A stretch of DNA of 64,000 nt from Chloroflexota bacterium (GCA_004295045.1 SHND01000058.1:1-64000); one strand, 5' to 3'. Shown: positions 40,908 to 50,587, counted from the first letter of the stretch. A program made the numbers and translations. Notes: a model not told the origin generated them from the letters alone.

Positions 40908-42242
40908 TTATCCTGCGCCCGCCTGCCCGATTTGCCGCGCGTTACGAATATTCCGATTCAACATCGTTGCGATTGCCCATGCGAAATACCACGCGGTAAA
41001 AAACGCGATGGCAACGTACACGTTGAAACGTTCAATCAACACGCCCGCGATGGCTGCGCCCGCCGGTTGAAATCCAAAGGCGAGCAGACGAAAGACGCTG
41101 TTCACGCGCCCTTGCAGTTCGTCCGGGATCAACGCGACGCGATAGCTGAATTGTACGACGTTGTAAACCGGACCTGTCATCCACGACAAACCCATAATGA
41201 GAGCGAGAAACCAAAACGTGGGCGCGAATGCAAGCAGTGGAAACAAAAGCGCGGTAATCCAAACCGTCGTGACAATGACTTGTCCGAAACGAAATTTCTT
41301 TTGGATGTTGCCGCCGATGATTGCGCCGACGATTGCGCCAATCGCGCTAATCGAAAAAACCAATCCGATATCGGCATCCGACGCGCCCAAATTTTTTGCC
41401 AGCACGATGATGATGAGGGTGATGGGCGCATTCACAAAATTCAACGCGCCCGTGAGCAACGCCATGTAGCGAATCAAATGCTGATGCCACAACCAACTCA
41501 GCCCCTCGCGAATTTCGCGGACGATATGCGTCTCGGTTTCTTGACTTGCTCCGTGAGTCAAGCGTTCGGATTGAAATTCTTTGCGGATGAACAAGAGCGA
41601 GACGACTGAAACAAGATAGGACACGACATCAAAGACAAAAGGAATCGCTTTGCCTAACTGAAACATCGCCGCGCCCAGCGTCGGGGCGAGGATGTTGGCA
41701 ATCGAAAATGCAACATCGTTCTGTGCGACAGCTTGCGGCAGCTGCGGTTTTTCTACGACGCGCGGTAACGCCGCCACTTCGGCGATATTGAAAAAAACAA
41801 AGAGCGACCCTTCGAGCAGCGCGCACGCGTAAATTTGCCAAATCGTCAACGCGTCGAACCACATCGCGAGGGGAATCGTTGCCAGCACCGCCGCGCGCCC
41901 AATGTCGCAATAAATCATCACGCGCTTGCGGTCCCACCGGTCTACGAGCGCGCCCGCCGGCAAACTGAACAGAATGTACGGAATTGAACCAAGCGCGGCA
42001 GCGACACCCGCAGCCGCCGCCGAGTTGGTCAACGCGAGAATGAGGAGCGGATAGACAATTTGCGTTGCGCCCGTGCCGATGACGGAAATAACCTGTCCGC
42101 TCCATAACAGCATATAGTCGCGGTTGCGCCACAGTGGAGGCAAGTTTGACGGCGGAGGTGTATTCGATTGTTCCGGCAAGCGCACCAAATCAAACTCGCC
42201 GAGAACGGGCGTTGGTTCCAGTTCGGTGCCGGGTGTATCCAT
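40908..42242 (-). CDS. MFS transporter (enterobactin exporter/MFS_3-like)
   Basis: 444 residues, twelve predicted membrane segments. Motif A-like loop GALVDRWDRKRVMIYCD near residue 100-116 and RNRDYMLLWSGQVISVIG near the start match the MFS_3 exporter group. It probably exports a small hydrophobic compound. The stop and start spacing with the M14 peptidase gene (2 bases) suggests one transcript. Confidence 0.88.
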   Translation of the reverse strand: MDTPGTELEPTPVLGEFDLVRLPEQSNTPPPSNLPPLWRNRDYMLLWSGQVISVIGTGATQIVYPLLILALTNSAAAAGVAAALGSIPYILFSLPAGALVDRWDRKRVMIYCDIGRAAVLATIPLAMWFDALTIWQIYACALLEGSLFVFFNIAEVAALPRVVEKPQLPQAVAQNDVAFSIANILAPTLGAAMFQLGKAIPFVFDVVSYLVSVVSLLFIRKEFQSERLTHGASQETETHIVREIREGLSWLWHQHLIRYMALLTGALNFVNAPITLIIIVLAKNLGASDADIGLVFSISAIGAIVGAIIGGNIQKKFRFGQVIVTTVWITALLFPLLAFAPTFWFLALIMGLSWMTGPVYNVVQFSYRVALIPDELQGRVNSVFRLLAFGFQPAGAAIAGVLIERFNVYVAIAFFTAWYFAWAIATMLNRNIRNARQIGQAGAG

Positions 42243-42243
42243 T

Positions 42244-43929
42244 TCAGCTCAAATTGATTTCTTTACGCACGGTCCCCGCGCGTTCATGCTTCGCCACGAT
42301 CTTGAGTGCACCGCCGTGTGGCGCATGAATCGTCCATTCGCACTTGGCGCGGTCTTGCGTCGGGTCTTCATCCCAAACGCTGGCGGCAGGTCCTTTGTAC
42401 GCGCGCCCTTCCAATTGACCAATGTCCTCGCGCATTTTCCCGGTTTCGAGCGTTGCGCCCGCGGGCAATTCAAGCTCGACAATTACGCCGCGCACCGCTT
42501 TTTTCTCCAACGCCTTTTTCGTCACATACGTCGGAAGCCAGCCCGCGTTCTGCGCCACGACGCGGACGCGATAATTTCCATCCCCCAAGTCTTTTACACT
42601 CGCGTCATGCAATTCCATCTGCGGCGAAATGAGGGTGTGCCAGAGCAGCCATTTCGGAAAGAGCGCGACCTCTTTTTCCAAAAGTTCGGGCGGCGGATTA
42701 CGCCAGCAGTACGCGACATCCCAACCACCCAATTCCACCTCACCCAACTGCGGATGATTGAATTTGTACCAATTCACATAGCCCTTGCCGCCGAGCTGTT
42801 CGTCGTTCCATTTCAACAACTTGAAATCTTCTTCGACGGGATGTTCGCGGTACCAGTCAATGAATTTGTACTTTTCGATGCCCGCGCGCATTTGCGGACT
42901 CCAAATTTCTACCGTCCATGCATACACGCCCATGTGATCGTACATCCACGTATCGAACGAACCCGTGATCACTTGCTTGGGGTGATATTTGAAATCGTGG
43001 AAAACAGAGATGTTGGGGTAACCCGACAGCGCGGTACCCTTGTCGCCGATTTTTTTGAACGTCCACAAATCTTCGGGCGGCATTTCATCATCACTGCGGT
43101 CATCGTACGGACGAAGCAGCACGCCGCTAAAGGTGTGAAACGCGACGCCGCCCGTGATATTCGGATGCGAAGAAATGAACGCGACGAGGTTGCGCACTTC
43201 GGGTTCGCTCGTCGGATACGGACCTGCGCCGCTCTGTTCGCCTTCCTGCCGCCAGCCCATCGGAAAATTGCGGTTGAGGTCGAGACCTTCTTTCGGACGC
43301 GCAATGGGAATCAACGTTCCGTCGTAATTTTCCAGGCGCCCTTCTGGTACGATGCGATAATACGTGCCGCCCGTTTCAATTGGATCGCGCTGCATCAAGA
43401 GGCGCGGTTCATCGGGATGAACTTTCCACGGACCGTTCGGATCAACCAGCCGCATCGCCAACACGCGTCCGTCGCCGTCCATGTCCTCTTCGATCAATCC
43501 TTCAATCGGTTCTTCGTCGTACGGATACGGACGCGTCGAGGAACGAATCACTTTTGGTTTGTCGGCGAGCGCGAGTTCCGCGCCGTCGGGATTTACGCGC
43601 GGACAAATGTAAAACGCGCGGGTGTCGAGCGCACGCGTCACCTCTGCGTCTTGACCATAATTCGTCAGCAAATAATTTATGAAATACACACATGCCGACG
43701 TGGGCGAAACTTCGGATGCGTGAATATTCCCATCAATCCAAAAGGCGGGTTTTTCCTTGTCCGAACCGGTTGCAGAATTGGTCAGCGTCAGCAGCCAAAC
43801 ATCGCGCCCCTCGTAACTTTTGCCGATGCTTTCCAGGCGCGTGAGCTGAGGATATGCTTGCGCGAATTCATTGAGAATGCGCGTTAATTCGTCGTACTTG
43901 TAATAATGATCGAAAGTGACGTTTGTCAT
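42244..43929 (-). CDS. M14 zinc carboxypeptidase family protein
   Basis: 561 residues. Zinc ligands in WIDGNIHASEVSPTSACVYF (His and Glu near 70), a third His in GGVAFHTFSG near 263, and the catalytic Glu in YAWTVEIWSPQ near 345. The N-terminus (ESIGKSYEGRDVWLLTL) is typical. A beta-rich domain occupies the last 120 residues. No signal peptide is visible, so it may act in the cytoplasm. It probably trims peptides or amino-acid conjugates, consistent with the M20 peptidase gene next to it. Confidence 0.9.
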   Translation of the reverse strand: MTNVTFDHYYKYDELTRILNEFAQAYPQLTRLESIGKSYEGRDVWLLTLTNSATGSDKEKPAFWIDGNIHASEVSPTSACVYFINYLLTNYGQDAEVTRALDTRAFYICPRVNPDGAELALADKPKVIRSSTRPYPYDEEPIEGLIEEDMDGDGRVLAMRLVDPNGPWKVHPDEPRLLMQRDPIETGGTYYRIVPEGRLENYDGTLIPIARPKEGLDLNRNFPMGWRQEGEQSGAGPYPTSEPEVRNLVAFISSHPNITGGVAFHTFSGVLLRPYDDRSDDEMPPEDLWTFKKIGDKGTALSGYPNISVFHDFKYHPKQVITGSFDTWMYDHMGVYAWTVEIWSPQMRAGIEKYKFIDWYREHPVEEDFKLLKWNDEQLGGKGYVNWYKFNHPQLGEVELGGWDVAYCWRNPPPELLEKEVALFPKWLLWHTLISPQMELHDASVKDLGDGNYRVRVVAQNAGWLPTYVTKKALEKKAVRGVIVELELPAGATLETGKMREDIGQLEGRAYKGPAASVWDEDPTQDRAKCEWTIHAPHGGALKIVAKHERAGTVRKEINLS

Positions 43930-43993
43930 TTTGGTATCAGGTAACTGGTAGTAGATGGCAAGGGAAATTGCCTTGCTACCTACTACCTGCTAC
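43930..43993. repeat. TACCTGC / CAGGTA short repeats between two peptidase genes
   Basis: CAGGTAACTGGTAGTAGATGG on the left and the near-inverse CTACCTACTACCTGC on the right with 7-bp periodicity; could form a hairpin around GGCAAGGGAAATTGCC. Confidence 0.65.
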
Positions 43994-45372
43994 TTTTTCT
44001 CCTCACAGTTTTGGAAAAATCGAATATAACTCTCAATCCCCCGATAAAAATTCGGAAGATAAAAATGTTCGTTCGGTCCGTGCGTGCCATCATCGGCAAG
44101 ACCAAAACCCATCACCACAACATCCACGCCCAATTCATCATTCAGCGAATTGGTTACGGGAACGCTCCATCCCAACAGTTGAAACACGGGCGCGACGCCA
44201 AACGTTTCTTGCAGCGCGTCTTGCGCGGCGCGCACATAACGCGAATCACGATTTAACAACACCGGTTCGCCCGCAGCGAATTGTTCCACCGTCCAACGCA
44301 CAGTGTCGGGCGCGTGCGCGCGCAAATAGTCTTCCAACTGCTGCTTGATTTTTTCGGGACGTTGATTTGGCACGAGGCGCGTGGAAATTTTCGCCATCGC
44401 TTTGGCGGGCAGAACCGTTTTGGAACCTTCGCCAATGAATCCCGCATACAAGCCATTCACCTCCAGTGTCGGACGCGCGCCCGCGCGTTCCACCACCGAA
44501 AAATTTTTCTCGCCCCACAACGCGCTCACTCCCGCCGCGTTCGCCCAGCCTTCATCCGTAATCGGCAAACGCGCCAATTCCGCGCGTTCCGTCTCGGACA
44601 ATTCGCGCACCTCGTCGTAAAAATGCGGCAGCGTCACGCGTCCCGCCGCGTCGTGCATTCCCGAAATCAAATCGCACAAAACTTGCGCGGGATTGTGAAT
44701 CGTTCCGCCGAACAAGCCCGAATGTAAATCTTGCGCGGGTCCGTACACCCAAATTTCAAAATAACACAAACCGCGCAAACCATATACGATGCTCGGCAAA
44801 TCTTGAGACGCCATTTGCGAATCGCAATTCAACGCGACGTCGCATTTCAATTTTTCCTTGTACTCGCGCAAAAATGCTCCAAAGTTTGGCGACCCAACTT
44901 CTTCCTCCCCCTCTACAATGACCTTGATATTTACGCGCAGCGAATCTGTTTTCAACAGCGCTTCCAACGCTTTCATTACGGCGAGCGTTTGCGCTTTCAT
45001 GTCGGACGCGCCGCGCGCATAAATCCAATCGCCCACAATGGTCGGTTCGAAAGGATTGGTCAGCCACTCATTCAGCGGATCAACGGGCTGGACGTCGAGA
45101 TGTCCGTACACGAGAATAGTCGGTGCATCACTCGCATGCAACCATTCGGCGTACACGAGCGGCTGTCCCGCGCCATCACCCGTCGGCATGATGGCGATAT
45201 TTTCCATGCCCATCCCGCGCAGTTTTTCCGCCACCCATTCCGCGCCGCGCTGCACATCCGCGCGATGTTCGGAGAGGGTGGAGATGGTGGGAAGCGCGAG
45301 GAATTCTTTTAGTTCGTCGAGATTTTTTTCGCGCTGCTTGTTTGCGTACTGAATGGCGTCCATCATTTTCAT
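43990..45372 (-). CDS. M20 family dipeptidase
   Basis: 460 residues. Metal site motifs: LVYGHLDVQPVDPLNEW near 90, ARGASDMKAQTLAVMKAL (bridging Asp), VIVEGEEEVGSPNF (catalytic and ligand Glu) and DDGTHGPNEHFYLPNF at the C-terminus. The lid/dimerisation domain is at about 195-310. It is of the cytosolic non-specific dipeptidase type and should hydrolyse dipeptides or N-acyl amino acids. Confidence 0.93.
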   Translation of the reverse strand: MKMMDAIQYANKQREKNLDELKEFLALPTISTLSEHRADVQRGAEWVAEKLRGMGMENIAIMPTGDGAGQPLVYAEWLHASDAPTILVYGHLDVQPVDPLNEWLTNPFEPTIVGDWIYARGASDMKAQTLAVMKALEALLKTDSLRVNIKVIVEGEEEVGSPNFGAFLREYKEKLKCDVALNCDSQMASQDLPSIVYGLRGLCYFEIWVYGPAQDLHSGLFGGTIHNPAQVLCDLISGMHDAAGRVTLPHFYDEVRELSETERAELARLPITDEGWANAAGVSALWGEKNFSVVERAGARPTLEVNGLYAGFIGEGSKTVLPAKAMAKISTRLVPNQRPEKIKQQLEDYLRAHAPDTVRWTVEQFAAGEPVLLNRDSRYVRAAQDALQETFGVAPVFQLLGWSVPVTNSLNDELGVDVVVMGFGLADDGTHGPNEHFYLPNFYRGIESYIRFFQNCEEKK

Positions 45373-45386
45373 TTATGCCGCATTTT

Positions 45387-45977
45387 TTAAATTGTTACGC
45401 GTGCCGCGCGCGCCTGCGCGACGATCTTTTCAATCTGTCCCAAATGCGAATCGTCATGCATCAGTCCGGCGACAAAACGCGAGAGGCAGTTGTGCGTGAT
45501 GCCCGGGCGCGGCTCGTACGTATTTTCCAAATGCGGCGGTTGGGGCCACATTTCCAGCGACGCTAAACGCATCCGCCGCGATTCTTCCAGACGTTCGCGG
45601 CATTGTTGAATCGTCGTAACAGTTTGCCACGAAACTTCGTAACGGGCGCGTCCGCCGCGCCACGCCACCCCACGCGCAACTTCGGCGGCGAGAAACGCGG
45701 CTTCTTCCGCCGACGCGGTGGTATGCACAATGACATGCCCGAGCGTCCACGCCAAATCCACATCTTCCGCCTTTTCTGCATAGCTATCATTAGCATTCGG
45801 ATCACTCGGCACAAACGTTACAGCGGCGTCATCGCACTCGGCAATCAACGCGCGCATCGCGTCAATCATTTCATTCGTCAGCATTCGCAAATCCGCGACC
45901 GAAATTTTTTCGCGTTCGACCAATTCTTTTACCGAAAGCTGACGATTCCTTACCGGTGTAAAATCCAGCATATTCAT
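45387..45977 (-). CDS. DinB-like four-helix metalloprotein
   Basis: 196 residues, mainly helical. His in LGHVIVHTTASAEE near residue 90 and in HDDSHLGQIEKIVAQ near 178 are the putative metal triad of the DinB/YfiT fold. Family members are thiol-dependent transferases or stress proteins; substrate unknown. It lies 14 bases ahead of the M20 gene. Confidence 0.72.
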   Translation of the reverse strand: MNMLDFTPVRNRQLSVKELVEREKISVADLRMLTNEMIDAMRALIAECDDAAVTFVPSDPNANDSYAEKAEDVDLAWTLGHVIVHTTASAEEAAFLAAEVARGVAWRGGRARYEVSWQTVTTIQQCRERLEESRRMRLASLEMWPQPPHLENTYEPRPGITHNCLSRFVAGLMHDDSHLGQIEKIVAQARAARVTI

Positions 45978-46032
45978 TTACCATTCCAAAATCATGCACT
46001 GTGAGAAATCACCAGATTGTAACACGCGCAAG

Positions 46033-46061
46033 AAAAAAGCAGGCGCATGGGCTTCACCTGC
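46033..46061 (-). terminator. Rho-independent terminator after the second permease pair
   Basis: On the minus strand, GCAGGTG (46061-46055) pairs with CGCCTGC (46045-46039) with one G-U pair, a 9-base loop, then six T (46038-46033). It ends the transcript of the permease genes at 46124-48291. Confidence 0.8.
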
Positions 46062-46123
46062 TCTTTCAAATTTCTCTCGCCGCTCCTTGGACACGGCAAC
46101 GGGCAATTCTCAATGTCAGATGT

Positions 46124-47098
46124 TCACAACAATCCGCGTTCGCCGCGCACATACGGAATCCCCAACGCCGCAGGCGCCCCCAAACGTTTACGAATGGCGG
46201 CGCGCGAACCGATGATCAACACAATCACGGTCAAAGCGTAGGGCAGCATTTCCAAAAAGAATTGCAGATTGCGGTCATAGAAAAAGGGATTCGCAATTCC
46301 GAGTACCACATTTACGCCCTGCACATCCAGCGTAAAGCGGCGCAGCGATCCGAACAAGTACGCACCGATCGCAGCGCGCACGGGATCCCATTGCGCGAAA
46401 ATCACCAATGCGATGGCAATCCAGCCGAAACCCGATGTGGTAAATTCGCTGAACCAGCCGGGCGTAATCGAGAGCGTAATCGCGCCGCCCGCCAAGCCCG
46501 CCATGATTCCGCCGACGAACACATAAAAATAGCGCCACGCATAAACGTCAATGCCCAACGAATCCGCCGCCGCAGGATATTCGCCAATCGCGCGCAGATG
46601 CAAGCCCGCGCGCGTGCGATAAATATAAAACCACATCGCGGGAATCAAGAGATAGCCGAAATAGACCAGTGCGCTTTTGTTGTCGAAAAAAATCGGACCG
46701 AAAAATGGGATTTGTTCCAACAGCGGAATGCTGAACGCGGGAATCGTCGGCACGCCTTTGACGCTCGCGAGTCCTTCGCCCAACACCAGCGAAAGACCGA
46801 TGCCCAAAAAGGTGAGCGACAAACCGCTGACCACTTGGTCGGCGCGCAGGGTAATGACAACGAACGCGTGCAACAGACTCAATAGTCCGCCCGCAATCAT
46901 CCCCGCGATCAATCCGATCCACGGGTCGCCTGTGGCGTACGCGGTGCTGTACGCCGTGACGGCGCCTATGAGCATCATGCCTTCGACGCCCAAATTCAAA
47001 ACGCCCGCGCGTTCGGCAAGCAGTTCGCCCATCGTGGCAAAGAGCAGCGCTGTGCCATTGGAAACTCCGGCAGAGAATACGTTGATCCAGAAATTCAT
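46124..47098 (-). CDS. ABC importer permease (BMP/nucleoside type), importer 2
   Basis: 324 residues, about nine hydrophobic segments. ERAGVLNLGVEGMMLIGAV near residue 29 and RAIGEYPAAADSLGIDVYAWR near 174 mark the small permease of BMP-type importers. A terminator follows. Its ATPase and binding protein are 8-10 kb away on the same strand at 55936-58854. Confidence 0.92.
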   Translation of the reverse strand: MNFWINVFSAGVSNGTALLFATMGELLAERAGVLNLGVEGMMLIGAVTAYSTAYATGDPWIGLIAGMIAGGLLSLLHAFVVITLRADQVVSGLSLTFLGIGLSLVLGEGLASVKGVPTIPAFSIPLLEQIPFFGPIFFDNKSALVYFGYLLIPAMWFYIYRTRAGLHLRAIGEYPAAADSLGIDVYAWRYFYVFVGGIMAGLAGGAITLSITPGWFSEFTTSGFGWIAIALVIFAQWDPVRAAIGAYLFGSLRRFTLDVQGVNVVLGIANPFFYDRNLQFFLEMLPYALTVIVLIIGSRAAIRKRLGAPAALGIPYVRGERGLL

Positions 47099-47099
47099 G

Positions 47100-47166
47100 G
47101 GAAGGAAAACAAGTAGACGGGAAAACAGGCAGCATGTTATTTGTTTCCCTGTCTACTTGTCTACTT
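47100..47166. repeat. ACTTGTCT/TTTCCCTG repeats between importer-2 permease genes
   Basis: 7-8 bp units, AAGTAGACGGGAAAACAGGC on the left and the approximate inverse TTTCCCTGTCTACTTG on the right, forming an imperfect hairpin. Confidence 0.65.
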
Positions 47167-48291
47167 GGCTCTTTCTACTTGTACGCGATAGCGATTCAGC
47201 ACTTCACTGCTAATCAAAGTGAACAACAAAATGCCCTGCAGCAAACGCGCCAGCCCACTGGGTTGAATTTCGCGGCTGCCAATCAGCAAGCCGCCAAAAA
47301 TAATAGACACGGGGATGACTGCCCACGGATTCAATTTGGACAGCCACGCGATAATGATGGCGGTGAACCCATAACCCGGCGAGATGCGATCTTGCAAACG
47401 ATGCACCACGCCCGTCACTTCGGACATGCCGGCAATTCCCGCCAAACCGCCCGACAGCATAAACACAAAAACGATCATTGCGCCGATATTCACGCCTGCA
47501 TATTTCGCCGCGTTCGGATTGTCGCCGATCAACCGAATCTCGTAGCCAAAGCGCGTGCGCGACAGCAAATACCACACGCCGGCAGCGGCGAGAACGGCAA
47601 AAAGAAAACCGAGATGGACTGTCATTCCTGAAAATGGTTTAAAGAGCGAGGAATAATCCATCAAGCGCGGGAGCCACGCTTCCCGGGGAAACATCGGCGT
47701 CATCTGAAAACCGCGTTCGCTCCATGAACCAAAGACCCAAAAGGCGACCCAATACAACGCGATGTAATTTAACATCAGCGTCGTGATAATTTCATTCACA
47801 TTAAAGCGCGCTTTCAAAATTCCCGGAATAAAGCCCCACAGCGCGCCAAACAAAAATCCTGAAATGAGCATCAAGGGAATAAAAATCCACGGCGACGCAT
47901 CCTTGCCCAACACCGCTTCCACAATCAGCGTCGCGCCCCACGCGCCCAAATAAAATTGTCCTTCCGCGCCAATGTTCCACAAACGCATCCGAAACGCGAT
48001 GAGACACGCGAGCGAAGTGAGAATCAACGGCGTCGCCTTGACCAGCGTGTCGGAAAAAACGTAACTGTCGCCAAAGGCGGCAAGATAGATCGCGCGAAAA
48101 GAACGGACGGGATCCGCGCCGACCCACACCAGAATTACCGCCGTGATCAATAACGCGAGGATGACCGAGCCAATCGTCGTTGCCCAGGAGAGCCAGCGCG
48201 GCGTTTCGAGACGCGGTTCAAGTTTGACCGAGATAGGGAATCGGAGCGCGCGTGTTTTTACAGCGGGATTGGGTTGAATCGCTTGCGACAT
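47161..48291 (-). CDS. ABC importer permease (BMP/nucleoside type), importer 2, larger subunit
   Basis: 376 residues. CLIAFRMRLWNIGAEGQFYLG near residue 97 and GYEIRLIGDNPNAAKYAGVN near 245 match the larger permease of the family. Preceded on the same strand by DUF2442/DUF4160 genes; the 19-base gap to DUF2442 suggests read-through. Confidence 0.92.
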   Translation of the reverse strand: MSQAIQPNPAVKTRALRFPISVKLEPRLETPRWLSWATTIGSVILALLITAVILVWVGADPVRSFRAIYLAAFGDSYVFSDTLVKATPLILTSLACLIAFRMRLWNIGAEGQFYLGAWGATLIVEAVLGKDASPWIFIPLMLISGFLFGALWGFIPGILKARFNVNEIITTLMLNYIALYWVAFWVFGSWSERGFQMTPMFPREAWLPRLMDYSSLFKPFSGMTVHLGFLFAVLAAAGVWYLLSRTRFGYEIRLIGDNPNAAKYAGVNIGAMIVFVFMLSGGLAGIAGMSEVTGVVHRLQDRISPGYGFTAIIIAWLSKLNPWAVIPVSIIFGGLLIGSREIQPSGLARLLQGILLFTLISSEVLNRYRVQVERAK

Positions 48292-48309
48292 ATTTTTCTC
48301 AAAGAAAAG

Positions 48310-48576
48310 CTACGCGGTGAGCTTTGCTTGTGGCGAAACTGTTACTCCTACCTCGTACAAAAATTCTGGTGCCAAGTCCGCGCCGTTGGGCCATTCGATG
48401 GTCTCGGTATCGGGATTCACACGCACGCGGCGAAACATCGCCAGATCACGCAAAGGTTCGAAAACCTCTCCAAATAGTTCGTCTCTCAAGTCAACGTCTT
48501 TGATCGCACCGTTGTTGAACTCGAGACGAAGCAGATAGTCGTGCAGATAAACGACTGATTTTACGTGTAGGAACAT
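48310..48576 (-). CDS. DUF2442 family protein
   Basis: 88 residues from the ATG at 48576, which has a TTGAGGTGAAT ribosome site. The pattern YLLRLEFNNGAIKDVDLRDEL then FRRVRVNPDTETIEWPNGADLAPEFLY is the DUF2442 signature (a NE0471 N-terminal-like fold). It is usually paired with DUF4160, as here (7-base gap), and the pair is often found in toxin-antitoxin-like mobile contexts. Function is unproven. Confidence 0.88.
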   Translation of the reverse strand: MFLHVKSVVYLHDYLLRLEFNNGAIKDVDLRDELFGEVFEPLRDLAMFRRVRVNPDTETIEWPNGADLAPEFLYEVGVTVSPQAKLTA

Positions 48577-48583
48577 ATTCACC

Positions 48584-48841
48584 TCAAGGCAACGGGGCAA
48601 TCTTGATTAGCTCTTGTTGATTCTGCGCACGCTGCCAATTGTCTGCTAACTCGCGCTGATGTTGTTCGCTCCATTCAATCACCAAACGCAGCAACCGACG
48701 CGACATTTTTCCTTCAACAATTCCAGAAAAAATTTCGACGGTGACTTCTTGATCTTGTGATTTTGCATGAAAGTGGGGCGGTGGATGCTCACGATAGTTC
48801 ATGTAAATCACAATGCCATAAAAACGCGAGATTTCAGGCAT
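48584..48841 (-). CDS. DUF4160 family protein
   Basis: 85 residues. GIVIYMNYREHPPPHFHAKSQD is the DUF4160 signature (Pro-Pro-His-Phe-His core near residue 21-25). Paired with the DUF2442 gene immediately downstream. Suspected two-component accessory module; no ribosome site of note. Confidence 0.9.
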   Translation of the reverse strand: MPEISRFYGIVIYMNYREHPPPHFHAKSQDQEVTVEIFSGIVEGKMSRRLLRLVIEWSEQHQRELADNWQRAQNQQELIKIAPLP

Positions 48842-48859
48842 GAGAGTTTGAACTGGGCG

Positions 48860-50371
48860 TTATGCGCGTAACCCTGCCAAATTCTGATACAACTTGAGCC
48901 CCAAACGCGGATGCGCTTCGCACAGCGCGTCGAGTTCCGCTTTGGTCAATGCGAACACGCGCGCATCTTCGATTGCCACCGCGCGAATGTCCGCAGCATC
49001 ACCAAAAGCGATATCAGCGCCAATCACTCCGCCTTGCCCCACCACACCCTCTTGCAGACGGAACGCGCCGTTGACGACGAGATACATTGTGTGCGGTTCG
49101 AGTTCGGCGCCTTGCGGCACGTTGAACGCTCTGCCCGCGCGGTTGATGAGATACACTTCGAGCGGCGTGATATTTTTCAGCGCGGGGGCATGCAGCGCGC
49201 GCAGGCGTTTTTCATGTTCTTGCGCTGCGCGCTCGAATGCGGGCGCGACAATGTCGAAATATTCTTTGGCAGATTCGGTCAGTTCAAAGGGACCCAGTTC
49301 CCACGGCGTGTTGAGTTTCGCAAACTTGATAATGTCATAGCGTCCGGTCTGATGAAAAACCATGCCCGGCACATAACTCGTCGGCAAGAATCCCATATCC
49401 AACATCGTCTGCTGCATGCGCGGACTGTACGCGCTGACATCACATTCGATCACCTGCGCTTCATATTCCTCTTGCGCGTGATTGATCGCCCAATTCAACA
49501 AGCCGCCTTTGACATTCTCTTCCTGCGCGATCAATTCCACAATGCGAACGCTTTCGTGACGTTCGTAATGCACAAAGCCGAGCGCGCCCAACACACGATC
49601 TCCATCCATCGCCACGACATAGTTGCCTTTGCGCGCGGCGAGCTGCGGCATTCCCTCATCCAAATGCATTCCGCTGAAAATTTCGGGTTCGATCACGCGC
49701 CCTTGTTCTATTTTCAATACGCGCATCATCGCCGTCGCGGTGAGGGGTTGGATGTCGAGCGTGGTGTCGAGCGGATAGCCGCGCACGTTTTCGCGCACGG
49801 TGATCGGTTCATCGAGTTCGAGGTTTTTCAAGGACAAACGCGCGAGCGACGCGATGGCAGAGACAACTTCGGCTCGCCCGACGCGGCGCAGCGTGCGACC
49901 ATTCCCAAACAACTGCCCAGCCAAGATCAAGCTCTCGCGCCATTTCATTTTGTAATGCAGCGGCAGAAAACCGAGCGGTACCAGTCCAATGCGGTCATTG
50001 ATCTTTTGCGTTTTCGGATGCACCGTGCGCGCTTCGGCGAACGCAAATTCGACGCGTTCATCTGCTGCGTCCACCACCGACTCCAAAATCAAACGTCCCA
50101 ATCCTTTGCCCGCCGTATCGGGGTCAACGACGACGCGCCCGATTTCGCCAATCAAATCGTTGTAATCGCCGAAATTCAAAATGCACGCGCCCGACGCGAC
50201 GATCACGCCTTCGTCTTCGACGACCAGCCAGATGATGTTGTCCGAATAAACGCCGCGCTTGACCCATTGCGGATCGTAAAATTCGGGCATCGAATAATCA
50301 TCGCCATAATTTTCTTTGAACAAACTAATAACCGCTTCGATATCGTTTTCTTGAATGGGACGAACGTTCAT
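48860..50371 (-). CDS. Tandem GNAT-like acetyltransferase fused to a cyclic-nucleotide-binding domain
   Basis: 503 residues. Residues 1-135 are a GNAT domain (IGRVVVDPDTAGKGLGRLILE is the acetyl-CoA loop). Residues about 190-345 look like a second, more divergent GNAT-like domain (VVAMDGDRVLGALGFVHYE). Residues 415-503 form a cNMP-binding or Crp-like domain (LEPHTMYLVVNGAFRL, then GGVIGADIAFGDAADIRAVA). The Arg of the standard phosphate-binding cassette is not obvious. The fusion suggests acylation activity gated by a nucleotide ligand. Partner and substrate unknown. Confidence 0.82.
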   Translation of the reverse strand: MNVRPIQENDIEAVISLFKENYGDDYSMPEFYDPQWVKRGVYSDNIIWLVVEDEGVIVASGACILNFGDYNDLIGEIGRVVVDPDTAGKGLGRLILESVVDAADERVEFAFAEARTVHPKTQKINDRIGLVPLGFLPLHYKMKWRESLILAGQLFGNGRTLRRVGRAEVVSAIASLARLSLKNLELDEPITVRENVRGYPLDTTLDIQPLTATAMMRVLKIEQGRVIEPEIFSGMHLDEGMPQLAARKGNYVVAMDGDRVLGALGFVHYERHESVRIVELIAQEENVKGGLLNWAINHAQEEYEAQVIECDVSAYSPRMQQTMLDMGFLPTSYVPGMVFHQTGRYDIIKFAKLNTPWELGPFELTESAKEYFDIVAPAFERAAQEHEKRLRALHAPALKNITPLEVYLINRAGRAFNVPQGAELEPHTMYLVVNGAFRLQEGVVGQGGVIGADIAFGDAADIRAVAIEDARVFALTKAELDALCEAHPRLGLKLYQNLAGLRA

Positions 50372-50587
50372 AGCACCCCGTGAAAAAATAAAGCTGGAAG
50401 ATTTTGGGACGACTGCAAGTGGAGCTTTGACGACATGCGCCGTCCAATTCGCACCCGATTATCGCACAACATTTTGATTGTGAGAATAGCCCTTGCGCGA
50501 GTTCATGCAAGCGGCGACAAATTGAGCAGGTTGTAGAAACGCGCGTTTGCGCGGCGGGGAAAAGATCAAGACTCCGGGATTTGATTA
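50372..50587. other. Intergenic region, 216 bases
   Basis: Non-coding spacer between two acetyltransferase genes. A GCGATAATCG (possible -10, minus strand) lies about 105 bases upstream of the GNAT-cNMP gene start, without a clear -35. No repeat family found here. Confidence 0.4.

Noticed and set aside
42124..43887. Long plus-strand open frame (587 codons) opposite the M14 peptidase gene
   Set aside because: It is an antisense shadow: Arg/His/Phe-rich translation, no recognisable domain, while the minus strand has full M14 motifs. The same applies to plus-strand frames at 48911-50383 and 32092-33447.
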